Shown here: one piece after another, positions 1 to 7,473 of the stretch | Layout: each line of letters opens with the position of its first letter | How positions within the stretch are numbered: position 1 is the first letter of the stretch | Origin: JBDRNE01 sp043812935 | GTDB lineage: Bacteria; Omnitrophota; Gorgyraeia; Tantalellales; Tantalellaceae | NCBI GenBank assembly: GCA_043812935.1 | Contig: JBDRLO010000039.1 | Coordinates: 1-40,936 of the forward strand | DNA length: 40,936 nt | Direction: 5' to 3' | Position numbers and translations under genes: made by a program | Notes under the pieces: generated by a model | Seen by the model: only the letters and a program-made list of their open reading frames with translations | The model's database searches: none | What the model was told of the DNA's origin: nothing

Positions 1-4
1 ATAT

Positions 5-745
5 ATGTCTCCAACTTTAATTATTCCGTTTGTTTTATTGCAAATTGCAACGGTTGTTGCGATAGTTATGTTTTTAAGGATGCTTTTGCATAAACAACTA
101 GAAATGGGGATGACGCGCATAAAAAAGCTTGATAAAGAAAATTTGGCAAAAGAATCCGAACTTAACGATAAACTCGAAAAAATAAACAGAGATTACAGCG
201 CGAAAATTCAGGACGCGGAAAAACAGGCAAATGAAATAATTACAATGGCAAAAGAAAGTTCAACAAAAATGAGAGATGCTGCTAGAAGCCGCGCAAAGGA
301 AGAGGCTAAACGCATAATTGCCAGCGCGATTCAGGAGAAGGATAAGGTTATAAAAGAAGCGCGCCGGGAAATATCCCGAAAATCAGTAGATAGAGCGGCG
401 TTAATCTTGCGTCATGTGTTTTCTGAAGAAGAACTGGCGGGATTAAGATGTAAAATTTCAAAAGATGTAATTATTACTCTTTTAAAATCGGAAAACATAC
501 AGGATTTAGTTAGAAAAAATAATGATGTGGAAATTATTACCGCGGATAAACTCTCAAAAGAGAATGAAGACTTTATTGTGAAACTGATAGAAGACTGCGC
601 AGGCAGCAAGAGAAATGTTAAATTCAGCGTAGATCAGACAATACTGGGAGGCCTTATATTAAAGCTCGATGAAAGCATAATAGACGGTGGTATTGCTTAT
701 AGAATCCACAAAGCGGTAATAAATATGAAAGAAGAAATAGTGTAA
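5..745 (+). CDS. atpF: ATP synthase subunit b fused to a delta-like C-terminal domain
   Basis: Peripheral-stalk protein of the F-type ATP synthase, 246 residues. Residues about 4-28 form one membrane segment. Residues about 35-130 are a charged coiled coil typical of the F0 b subunit. Residues about 165-240 match the C-terminal part of the F1 delta subunit: a VEIITADKLS strand, then ILGGLILK and ESIIDGG, which parallel the usual IGG-hydrophobic and DGS-type motifs. The N-terminal six-helix domain of delta is not recognisable. No separate atpH lies between this gene and alpha, so the fusion probably replaces both b and delta. ATG at 5 is used; its ribosome site is outside the window. Subunits a and c would be expected just upstream. 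The fusion reading rests on motif and length, so the delta part is less certain than the b part. Confidence 0.82.
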   Translation: MSPTLIIPFVLLQIATVVAIVMFLRMLLHKQLEMGMTRIKKLDKENLAKESELNDKLEKINRDYSAKIQDAEKQANEIITMAKESSTKMRDAARSRAKEEAKRIIASAIQEKDKVIKEARREISRKSVDRAALILRHVFSEEELAGLRCKISKDVIITLLKSENIQDLVRKNNDVEIITADKLSKENEDFIVKLIEDCAGSKRNVKFSVDQTILGGLILKLDESIIDGGIAYRIHKAVINMKEEIV

Positions 746-820
746 GGCAGAGACGTTTTCTCTGTGTTGCACGCAGCACGTAACACGTTGTACGTTGTGG
801 TGGGAAAGAGAATTAGCATT

Positions 821-2293
821 ATGAAAGAATCCAAAAAACATATTTCCGTAGAAATTACAGAAGTTGGAATAATTACCGACATCAAAAGAGACGTAATAAC
901 GATAAAAGGAATTCCAACCTGTGTTTATGGTGAACTTCTTGAATTTGAATCAGGAGATAAAGGTATTGTAATAGAGTTTGATGAAGAAAAAGTTGTGGCT
1001 CTTCTGCTTGGCAGCGGAATAGACGCTAAAGTCGGGGACAAAGCTGTTTCTCGGGGAGAACTTTTTAAAGTACCTGTAACTGAAAAGTTTGTGGGCAGAA
1101 TTGTCAATGGAGTAGCTCAGGCGGTTGACGGCAAGGGGCCGATAAGGTCTACGCAGTATAATTCTGTGTTTAAAGACGCGGTTCCGATAATGGATCGGGT
1201 GCCGATCACAGAATCTTTGAAAACAGGGATAAAAATCATAGATACAATGGTTTCTGTGGGTAAAGGGCAAAGAGAACTTATAATAGGAGACCGGCAGACC
1301 GGTAAAACAACTATTGCGATTGATTCGGTTATGAACCAGAAAGACGAGAATGTGATTTGTATTTATTGCTGGATTGGCGGTAGTTATACATCAATGGTTA
1401 AAATAATAGAGTCATTGGACAATAAAGGAGCGTTGGGGCATACCATAGTTGTTGCGGCTCCCGCGTCAGCATCTTCCACAGAACAGTATCTGGCGCCGTA
1501 TACCGCATGTGCGCTTGGAGAATACTTTGTTGACAGAAAAAAAGACGTTTTAGTTATCTTCGATAATCTTACAAAACATGCTTGGATTTACCGGCAAATA
1601 TCGCTTCTCTTGAACCGGTCTCCGGGAAGAGAAGCTTATCCTGGAGATATTTTTTATGTACATTCTCAGCTTATGGAAAGAGCCTGCAGGATGGATCCGA
1701 ATAAAGGCGGGAGTATGACTTTTTTGCCTATTGCGGATACTTTGCAGGGAGACATAACGGGATATATTCAAACTAATCTTGTTTCCATGACAGACGGACA
1801 GATCTATACGAGCTCCACTCTTTTCAATGAAGGGTTTCGTCCGGCAGTTGATATAGGGCTTTCTGTTTCGCGTATCGGGAGTAAAGTCCAGTCGTCCGCG
1901 TTAAAAGAAGTAAGCGTTAAATTGCGGTTGGAATACGCGCAGTTTAAAGAACTTCAGAAGCTGACTAAGATGCGCGCTAAAATTTCAACTGAAATAGCAA
2001 AAAAAATAAGCCGGGGCCAGACGCTTTCAGAAATACTCATTCAGCCCGCGAACGCGCCGGTTTCGGAAATAGAAGAAATATTGGTTTTTTATGCTTTTGA
2101 TATCGGGGTTCTTGATCCTTTTGGAAAAAAAGAAATTTTAAATTTTGAAAGGAATATACTTAAATTCATTGAAAAAAACTATCCTGAACTTTTGGGAGAT
2201 ATAAAGTTTGCCAGAGAATTGACGCCGCATATTAAAAAAGGCCTGAATAAAGCGTTTGTAAAGTTTTTTGAAGAACAAAAAATAGAAATATAA
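821..2293 (+). CDS. atpA: ATP synthase F1 subunit alpha
   Basis: Non-catalytic nucleotide-binding subunit of F1, 490 residues from the chosen start. The Walker A motif GDRQTGKTT lies at about residues 156-164, and the arginine-finger segment GLSVSRIGSKVQ is present. The open frame extends back to 764, but that stretch is made of the dispersed ACGTG-type repeat. The ATG at 821 follows a GGGAAAGAG stretch and gives a protein beginning MKESKKHISVEI. From this start only about a dozen residues precede the beta-barrel (EVGIITDI). Usual alpha subunits have an additional N-terminal helix of about 20 residues there that docks onto delta. This fits the absence of the delta N-terminal domain in the upstream b-delta gene. 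Confidence 0.95.
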   Translation: MKESKKHISVEITEVGIITDIKRDVITIKGIPTCVYGELLEFESGDKGIVIEFDEEKVVALLLGSGIDAKVGDKAVSRGELFKVPVTEKFVGRIVNGVAQAVDGKGPIRSTQYNSVFKDAVPIMDRVPITESLKTGIKIIDTMVSVGKGQRELIIGDRQTGKTTIAIDSVMNQKDENVICIYCWIGGSYTSMVKIIESLDNKGALGHTIVVAAPASASSTEQYLAPYTACALGEYFVDRKKDVLVIFDNLTKHAWIYRQISLLLNRSPGREAYPGDIFYVHSQLMERACRMDPNKGGSMTFLPIADTLQGDITGYIQTNLVSMTDGQIYTSSTLFNEGFRPAVDIGLSVSRIGSKVQSSALKEVSVKLRLEYAQFKELQKLTKMRAKISTEIAKKISRGQTLSEILIQPANAPVSEIEEILVFYAFDIGVLDPFGKKEILNFERNILKFIEKNYPELLGDIKFARELTPHIKKGLNKAFVKFFEEQKIEI

Positions 2294-2513
2294 AAATAAG
2301 AGGATGACAATTCACATTTTGTCATTCCCGCCCCTCGATTTTGCTCGATATAAACGTAAGCAGGAATCTAGAAGGCGTATAAATGTAGGTTTTGTAGAGA
2401 AGAGGCTTGCCTCTTCCGTCTAGGGAAACGGGAATATTCGTTTCCTGCAGAATTGAATAATTTTTTTTTGGCAAACAGGGGGAATTAATTAAATATATAT
2501 GTAAGGAAAAGTC
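2294..2513. repeat. Repeat-bearing spacer between atpA and atpG
   Basis: This 220-base spacer has no credible gene. It holds a TCATTCCCG...GGAATC type element at about 2322-2370. An 18-base palindrome GAAGAGGCTTGCCTCTTC lies at 2399-2416, followed by a GGAAACG...CGTTTCC stem at about 2424-2447. The arrangement (GTAG-palindrome-GGAAAC) parallels the REP copy at 3423. The gamma gene starts after an AAGGAAAAGTC sequence just before 2514. Confidence 0.55.
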
Positions 2514-3359
2514 ATGATACCTGTTGCTCAGGCAAAAAAAGATTTAATGTATAATGAGAACCTGAAAAATGTTATAGATGTGTTAAAATTTATAGCGTCA
2601 GCAGAGTTCAGCAGAGTCTCGGCAAGAGTTCCGCAAGAAGATATATTTAGAAAAGAAGCTATAAAATGTTGCAGGCTTTTGCCTTCAGAAGCGAAGAAGG
2701 ATTCTTTTTTTGCTGGTAATGGACAAAAACGCGAAGCGTTTCTGTTGGTTTGTTCTGATGAGGGGTTTCTTGGTGGAGTGAATACCCGCATTGTTAACGC
2801 GGCAATAAGTAAAGGGCTTAGACATGGCGCTAGAGTTCTTGTTTTGGGAGAAAAGGGTGCGAAACTTCTTCGGGATGCCGGTATGCGGCCTAAGGTTTTT
2901 CCTGTTATTCCCAGTAGCATTGATATGAAAAACATAATAGCAATAAGTGATTATATTATGAACTTGTATCTAAAAAATGAAATAGGCGCGTTTAACGTAG
3001 CATATGTTCAGTTCAAATCTTTTACCAGCCATCAAATGCAGGTTAGCAGGATACTTCCTTGTGAAAAAGCAGGTTCTTATATAAGGGATAAACAGGATGT
3101 GGACGCGATAATCGCGCCAGATTCAGTCAAAGTGACGGAATTTGTCGCGAAACTATGGGTAAGAAGCGGTTTAAATAATATATTCTGGTCCAGTAAACTG
3201 TCTGAATGGGCGACAAAAGTTATGCATCTTGAGAATAGCTCAGAAGAACTTAAAGACATTACGACGGTTTTAAAACACAGATATTTTAAATCAGTTCATG
3301 CTTTAAATGATAAAGTTATAAGGGAGATTTTTGCGACCAGAGCGATAACGATGGCATAG
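2514..3359 (+). CDS. atpG: ATP synthase F1 subunit gamma
   Basis: Central rotor-shaft subunit of F1, 281 residues, the usual length. The best conserved core is CSDEGFLGGVNTRI at about residues 84-97, matching the SDKGLCGGFN-type motif of gamma. The N-terminal and C-terminal helices that form the shaft are present, but their usual consensus (ITKAMKMVA near the start, NRARQA-type near the end) is strongly altered: IDVLKFIASAEF and RYFKSVHALNDKVIREI. ATG at 2514 follows AAGGAAAAG. The position between alpha and beta is canonical. Together with the neighbouring subunits it indicates a divergent but recognisable F1. Confidence 0.88.
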   Translation: MIPVAQAKKDLMYNENLKNVIDVLKFIASAEFSRVSARVPQEDIFRKEAIKCCRLLPSEAKKDSFFAGNGQKREAFLLVCSDEGFLGGVNTRIVNAAISKGLRHGARVLVLGEKGAKLLRDAGMRPKVFPVIPSSIDMKNIIAISDYIMNLYLKNEIGAFNVAYVQFKSFTSHQMQVSRILPCEKAGSYIRDKQDVDAIIAPDSVKVTEFVAKLWVRSGLNNIFWSSKLSEWATKVMHLENSSEELKDITTVLKHRYFKSVHALNDKVIREIFATRAITMA

Positions 3360-3714
3360 CCGGTGTTCCGGTTAGCCGGTTGGCCAGTTAGCCGGTTAGC
3401 CGGTTAACCCGTTGGCTGGTTTGTAGGGATAGGCCTGCCTGTCCCATTATACGGAAACACGTTTCAAGGTGCACATTTATTTTTCTTTGTTTTAGAAAAT
3501 CTTAACGTGTACTATTTTAGTTGGCCCGTTGGCCGGTTGGTTGATGTAGATATAATGGAAAGTCGCACCTCCATACGTAGGTTAACAACTTGCATAAACA
3601 AGAAATCAGAGCTACATTTGGAAAAACCAAAACAGGAGGTGCGTTATGAAAAGTGGAGCATATGTAGGGACAGGCCCCCGTGCCTGTCCGTTACACATTA
3701 AATAAGAGAGTATC
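3360..3714. repeat. 355-base spacer of CCGGTTA arrays and REP palindromes before atpD
   Basis: This stretch contains no convincing gene. 3360-3420 is an array of GCCGGTTAGCCGGTT-like units, with a further short patch near 3524-3541. A REP-type palindrome lies at 3423-3445 and another at 3664-3690 (GGACAGGC, short loop, GCCTGTCC). CGCACCTCC at 3564-3572 and GGAGGTGCG at 3635-3643 form an inverted repeat. The second arm looks like a strong ribosome site before ATG 3646, but that frame codes for only 19 residues and runs through the REP element to a stop at 3703-3705. Confidence 0.7.
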
Positions 3715-5119
3715 ATGGAAAAACTTAGCGCTAGTATTAAAAATGGGAAAATTATTTCTGTAAAAGGCCCGATTGTTGAGGTTTCATTTCAGGAATCGGA
3801 AGAAGCGCCGGCAGCGTATGAACTAGTAACTGCTGAAACAGTTGACGGACATGAAGTTGTTATGGAAGTTGTTGAACAGCTGGCAGGCAAAGTTGTGAAA
3901 TGCATGTGCCTTACTTTAAATGTGGGGTTACGAAGGAATTCTAAAGCTGTTGCACAAGGAAGAGTTATTTGTATGCCGGATTCAGAAGATTGTTATGGTA
4001 GGCTTATGAACGCTTTTGGCGAACCTTTGGATAATAAAGGCCCTATAAAAGAAACGAGGCCTAAGGTTCCTATAAGAAGGAACGTCAGAAAAAGCATGAA
4101 CGAGGTTATTTTGGGAGAAAAACGGGAATACAGAATCATTGAGACAGGTATAAAAATGCTGGATCTCTTGTTTCCGTTTGTTGTTGGCTCTAAAACGGGC
4201 ATATTGGGCGGCGCCGCGCTTGGGAAAAGTGTTTTAACTTTGGAAATTATACATAATGTAGTAAAAAAAAGAGGGGCTTCTTGTGTTTTTACCGGAGCGG
4301 GAGAGCGTATCAGAGAGGGGAATGAACTTTATTTGGAAATGGCGGAAACCGGAATTTTGGACAGGGTAGCTTTGGTTTTCGGGCAAATGAACGAATCCCC
4401 TGGAGTGAGATATGAAGTTGTTTTTAGCGGTGTAACCGTAGCTGAATCCATGCAGGAAAAAGGCGAAGACGTAATATTTTTTGTTGATAATGTTTTTAGG
4501 TTTACGCAAGCAGGCGCGGAGCTTTCCGCTCTTATGGGAAGAATTCCGTCAGAGACGGGATATCAGCCCACGCTTGTTTCAGAGGTCAGTGAATTCCATG
4601 AAAGAATACGTTCAACCGCGGCTTCTTCAATCACATCGGTTGAAGCTGTTTATGTTCCGGCAGACGATTTAACTGACCCGGCTGTTGTCACGATATTTTC
4701 GCATTTGGATTCTATAATTGTACTTTCTCGTGAACATGTGCAGAAAGGCCTTTATCCCGCGATAGATCCGATACTTTCTTCTTCTTCATTTCTGGATCCC
4801 GCGATAATCGGAGAAAGACATTTTAAAATTGCTAATGAAGCAAAAAAAGTGTTTCAGAAACTTGAAGAACTTCAGAAACTTGTCGCGGTTGTAGGTACGG
4901 ACGAACTTTCTTGGCAGGAAAGAGTTATCTATGAACGAGCGCTTAAACTGCAAAATTTTTTAACTCAGCCTTTTTTTTGTGGCGGAAAAGTATACGGGGA
5001 AAAAGGGGCAATTTGTTGAACTGGAAGAAACTTTAAGCGGTTGTGAAAAGATAGTCTACGGCAGGGTGGATAATATCCCGGCAGAAGATTTTTATATGAT
5101 AGGCGATTTGGAAGTATAA
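3715..5119 (+). pseudogene. atpD: ATP synthase F1 subunit beta, with a +1 frameshift near the 3' end
   Basis: Catalytic subunit of F1. Intact features are the P-loop GGAALGKS at residues 165-172 (usual form GGAGVGKT), the catalytic-glutamate motif GAGER at about 194-198, FVDNVFRFTQAG, ADDLTDPA, and a DELSWQE version of the DELSEED loop from residue 396. The original frame stops at 5019 after 434 residues, ending in an unrelated tail. Removing one T from the eight-T run at 4971-4978 restores FVAEKYTGKKGQFVELEE and the rest of a normal beta C-terminus, stopping at 5117-5119 (467 residues). The missing segment belongs to the conserved C-terminal domain. The gene may be broken, rescued by slippage, or an assembly error; see the findings. 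ATG at 3715 follows AAGAGAG. Confidence 0.9.
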
Positions 5120-5120
5120 A

Positions 5121-5177
5121 GGGGTCAGACCTCGAAAATCGAAAATAGGTTCTATTTTCGACTGACCCCCCCCTTTT
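5121..5177 (+). terminator. GGGGTCAG-type hairpin with T-run after atpD; probable terminator
   Basis: The stem pairs GGGGTCAG (5121-5128) with CTGACCCC, and CGAAAATA (5140-5147) with TATTTTCG (5153-5160). Eleven extra bases sit on the left arm. A run of C and then CTTTTTTC follows at about 5167-5180. It begins two bases after the restored stop of beta, so it is well placed to end the atp transcript. The left arm is identical over 27 bases to the hairpin at 12673. Confidence 0.6.
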
Positions 5178-5202
5178 TTCGGTGGATGTGTTTTCGTGTA
5201 AC

Positions 5203-5294
5203 GGGACAGGCATGCCTGTCCCCTACCGGCGAACTGGTAAACGGGTTAACCGGCTAACCGACAAACGGGTTTACCGGTACACCGGCTAACCAAA
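5203..5294. repeat. REP palindrome followed by a CCGGTTAACCGG-type array
   Basis: GGGACAGGCATGCCTGTCCC at 5203-5222 is a perfect 20-base palindrome of the window's main REP family. From 5226 to about 5293 there follow CCGGC/AACTGGTAA/ACCGG-like units in alternating orientation. The array ends just before the AAAAGGA ribosome site of gspE. Confidence 0.7.
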
Positions 5295-5304
5295 AAGGAA
5301 TGTT

Positions 5305-6972
5305 ATGGAAAAACTCGGTCAGATTTTATTAAAAATGGGTGCCATTGATGAAAAACAGTTAAGTACGGCACTGGTAAAATGCCAAAAAACCGGAGAAATT
5401 TTTGGAAAAGTTATTCAAGATCTGGGATATGTCACAGAAGAACAGCTGTTAGTGGCATTAAGTAAACAGTTTGATATTCCGTATTATCCTACTCTAAGAG
5501 AAATTGAAGTGCCGGAAAACGTTGTAAAAGCCATTCCCGTAAAGTTTGTGTGGCATTATAAGTTTATGCCGTTGGATATTAAAGAAAACGTTTTGCGGCT
5601 TGCCATATCAGACCCGCTTGAAATCTGGTCGACTGAAGATATTAAACTGCTTTTAGGTTATACCACGGACATTGTATTGGCTCCGAGCAGTGAAATTATG
5701 GAAGCAATACATAAATATTATGGTGTAGGCGCGGAAACCGTACAGCGTATACTTGAGGAAAAAGAACCTGAAAAAGAGGAAAAAATAGAAACAAAAGTCG
5801 AAGATATCGAAAAAACCGCGGGCGGTGCTTCGGTCATTAAGCTGGTGGATCAGATCTTAATGTCGGCAATAAAATCAAACGCGACAGATATTCATTTGGA
5901 AGCCTATAAAAGCAAAGTAAAAATAAGGTGTCGTGTGGATGGAATTTTATATGATCTGGCTTTACCGTCGGATATTAAACTTTTATATCCGGCAATTATT
6001 TCCAGAATAAAAATAATATCCGGGTTGGATGTTGTTGAAAAAAGAATACCGCAGGACGGAAGAGTTAAAATAAAGTTTCATGGGTCGGAAATCGACCTTA
6101 GAGTTTCAGTGATCCCTGTCGCGCATGGCGAAAACATTGTCATAAGGATTTTGCCCAGTGAAATGGTTTTCAAGGTGGAAGCGCTGGGATTTTTTAAAGA
6201 CGATTTGGAAAAAGTTAAAACAGTTATACATATGCCCATAGGAATTATATTTTTGGCCGGGCCTACGGGAAGCGGGAAAACCACTACTTTATATGCGTGC
6301 CTGTCCGAAATAAAATCATCAGACACAAAAATTATAACAGTGGAAGACCCTATGGAATATGAGATGGATGAAATTATGCAGATACAGGTTGCTCCAAAAG
6401 TCGGGGTAACTTTCTCGAGTTCTTTAAGAAGCATATTGCGGCATGACCCGGATATCATAATGATAGGAGAGGTCAGGGATATGGAAACAGCGGAATTAGC
6501 CGTGAGAAGCGCGTTAACCGGGCATCTTATCTTTTCAACAATACATACTAACGACGCGACAAGCGGGGTGGCTCGGTTGGTGGATATGGGGGTGGAACCG
6601 TTTCTGTTGGTTTCAGCAGTAAAAGCATTTATTGCGCAACGGCTGGTTCGGATAATCTGCGACAAATGCAAGACGGAATATGATATTAAAGATATCGCGA
6701 GTAAACAGAATATCCCGGTAAAAAAATATTATAAAGGCAAAGGATGCGATGCATGCCGATATACAGGTTATAAGGGAAGAACAGCTATTCATGAGGTTTT
6801 TATCATGGATAAGGATATACAGGAAATGGTTCTTAGGGGAGCTTCTAGTCAGGAAATCCGAAAAAAAGCAATTGAAAACGGTATGCGTACTTTGCGTCAA
6901 AACGGTTGGATAAAAGTTAACGAAGGCGTAACAACCGTAGAAGAAGTTCTTAGGGTAACGGATGTGGATTAA
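5305..6972 (+). CDS. gspE: T2SS/type IV pilus assembly ATPase GspE (PilB/MshE family)
   Basis: Cytoplasmic hexameric ATPase that powers pseudopilus assembly, 555 residues. Residues 1 to about 145 form an MshEN-type N-terminal domain (KLGQILLKMGAIDEKQL, PYYPTLREIEVP). This domain class can bind cyclic di-GMP in some relatives, though binding here is not shown. The Walker A motif GPTGSGKTTT starts at residue 319. The Walker B region DIIMIGEVRD lies at about 383-392, followed by the STIHTNDA box. A zinc-binding four-cysteine motif is at C452/C455 and C481/C484. ATG at 5305 follows AAAAGGA. It is the first gene of the T2SS operon, right after the ATP synthase genes. Confidence 0.96.
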   Translation: MEKLGQILLKMGAIDEKQLSTALVKCQKTGEIFGKVIQDLGYVTEEQLLVALSKQFDIPYYPTLREIEVPENVVKAIPVKFVWHYKFMPLDIKENVLRLAISDPLEIWSTEDIKLLLGYTTDIVLAPSSEIMEAIHKYYGVGAETVQRILEEKEPEKEEKIETKVEDIEKTAGGASVIKLVDQILMSAIKSNATDIHLEAYKSKVKIRCRVDGILYDLALPSDIKLLYPAIISRIKIISGLDVVEKRIPQDGRVKIKFHGSEIDLRVSVIPVAHGENIVIRILPSEMVFKVEALGFFKDDLEKVKTVIHMPIGIIFLAGPTGSGKTTTLYACLSEIKSSDTKIITVEDPMEYEMDEIMQIQVAPKVGVTFSSSLRSILRHDPDIIMIGEVRDMETAELAVRSALTGHLIFSTIHTNDATSGVARLVDMGVEPFLLVSAVKAFIAQRLVRIICDKCKTEYDIKDIASKQNIPVKKYYKGKGCDACRYTGYKGRTAIHEVFIMDKDIQEMVLRGASSQEIRKKAIENGMRTLRQNGWIKVNEGVTTVEEVLRVTDVD

Positions 6973-7193
6973 CCGGTTTGTCGGTCCTTCGACGCAGTCG
7001 CTTACGCGACTTTGCTCAGGATCAAAATTCGACAAAGTCGAATTTTGTTTAGCCGGTTTGCTGTAGGGGACAGGCCTGCCTGTCCCGTTGCACGAAACAC
7101 GGTACACGCTGCACGTTTTTTAAACAGGTAAGCGTGAGACGTGTAACGTGCAGCGTATAGCGTGTGACATGCAACGTGAAACGGATAAATTTT
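6973..7193. repeat. Repeat-packed spacer between gspE and atpC
   Basis: This spacer has no gene. It holds CCGGTT-type fragments near 6972-6985 and 7050-7060. AGTCGC-TTAC-GCGACT forms a small hairpin near 7001-7016. AAAATTCGAC-AAA-GTCGAATTTT is a perfect 10-bp hairpin at 7024-7046. A REP palindrome lies at 7063-7087. A degenerate ACGTG-type array (acacgctgcacg, gacgtgtaacgtgcagcg, gcaacgtgaaacg) covers about 7087-7183. Four of the window's repeat families occur here within 220 bases. Confidence 0.7.
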
Positions 7194-7442
7194 ATGCGGG
7201 TTATTGTATACAGCGGAAAAGATATTATTTATGAACACGAAGCGTATCAGGCAATATTGCCCGGGTTGGATGGTGAATTTGCGGTACTGGATTTTCATCA
7301 GCCTTGTTTATATAGATTACGAAACGGTATTGTTAAAGTTGAAGAGAGGATGGGGCAGCGCGCTCCGGAACTTTTCCCCATCAAAGACGGGTTGGCAAGG
7401 TTTACGGGAAACATGCTTGTGCTTTTTGCGGAACTTGGATAA
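7194..7442 (+). CDS. atpC: ATP synthase F1 epsilon subunit, beta-sandwich domain only
   Basis: This 82-residue protein matches the N-terminal beta-sandwich domain of F1 epsilon, which sits on the foot of the central stalk. The segments VYSGKDIIYEHEAYQAILPG, LDGEFAVLDFHQPCLYRLR and GIVKVEE follow the epsilon pattern of a strand, then PGxDGEFGVLPxHxPLL, then LxxGxVxV. The C-terminal two-helix inhibitory hairpin of standard epsilon (about 130-140 residues) is absent. ATG at 7194 gives the natural start; the frame also extends upstream through repeat sequence. The gene is separated from beta by gspE and several repeats and lies 31 bases before gspF, so it is an ATP synthase gene inside a secretion operon. 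Confidence 0.78.
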   Translation: MRVIVYSGKDIIYEHEAYQAILPGLDGEFAVLDFHQPCLYRLRNGIVKVEERMGQRAPELFPIKDGLARFTGNMLVLFAELG

Positions 7443-7473
7443 CGTAAAAATTTTATAAAATTGAGGATAAAAT

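Noticed and set aside
764..820. Extended N-terminus of ATP synthase alpha
   Set aside because: These codons lie in an ACGTG-type repeat and do not form the expected helix; ATG 821 has the better ribosome site and homologous start.
3507..3701. Open frame of 64 codons on the + strand before atpD
   Set aside because: It consists of CCGGTT repeat, an inverted repeat and a REP palindrome, has no ribosome site at its start, and resembles no protein.
6078..6671. Antisense frame of 197 codons opposite gspE
   Set aside because: It overlaps the Walker A/B core of gspE and is a codon-bias shadow.
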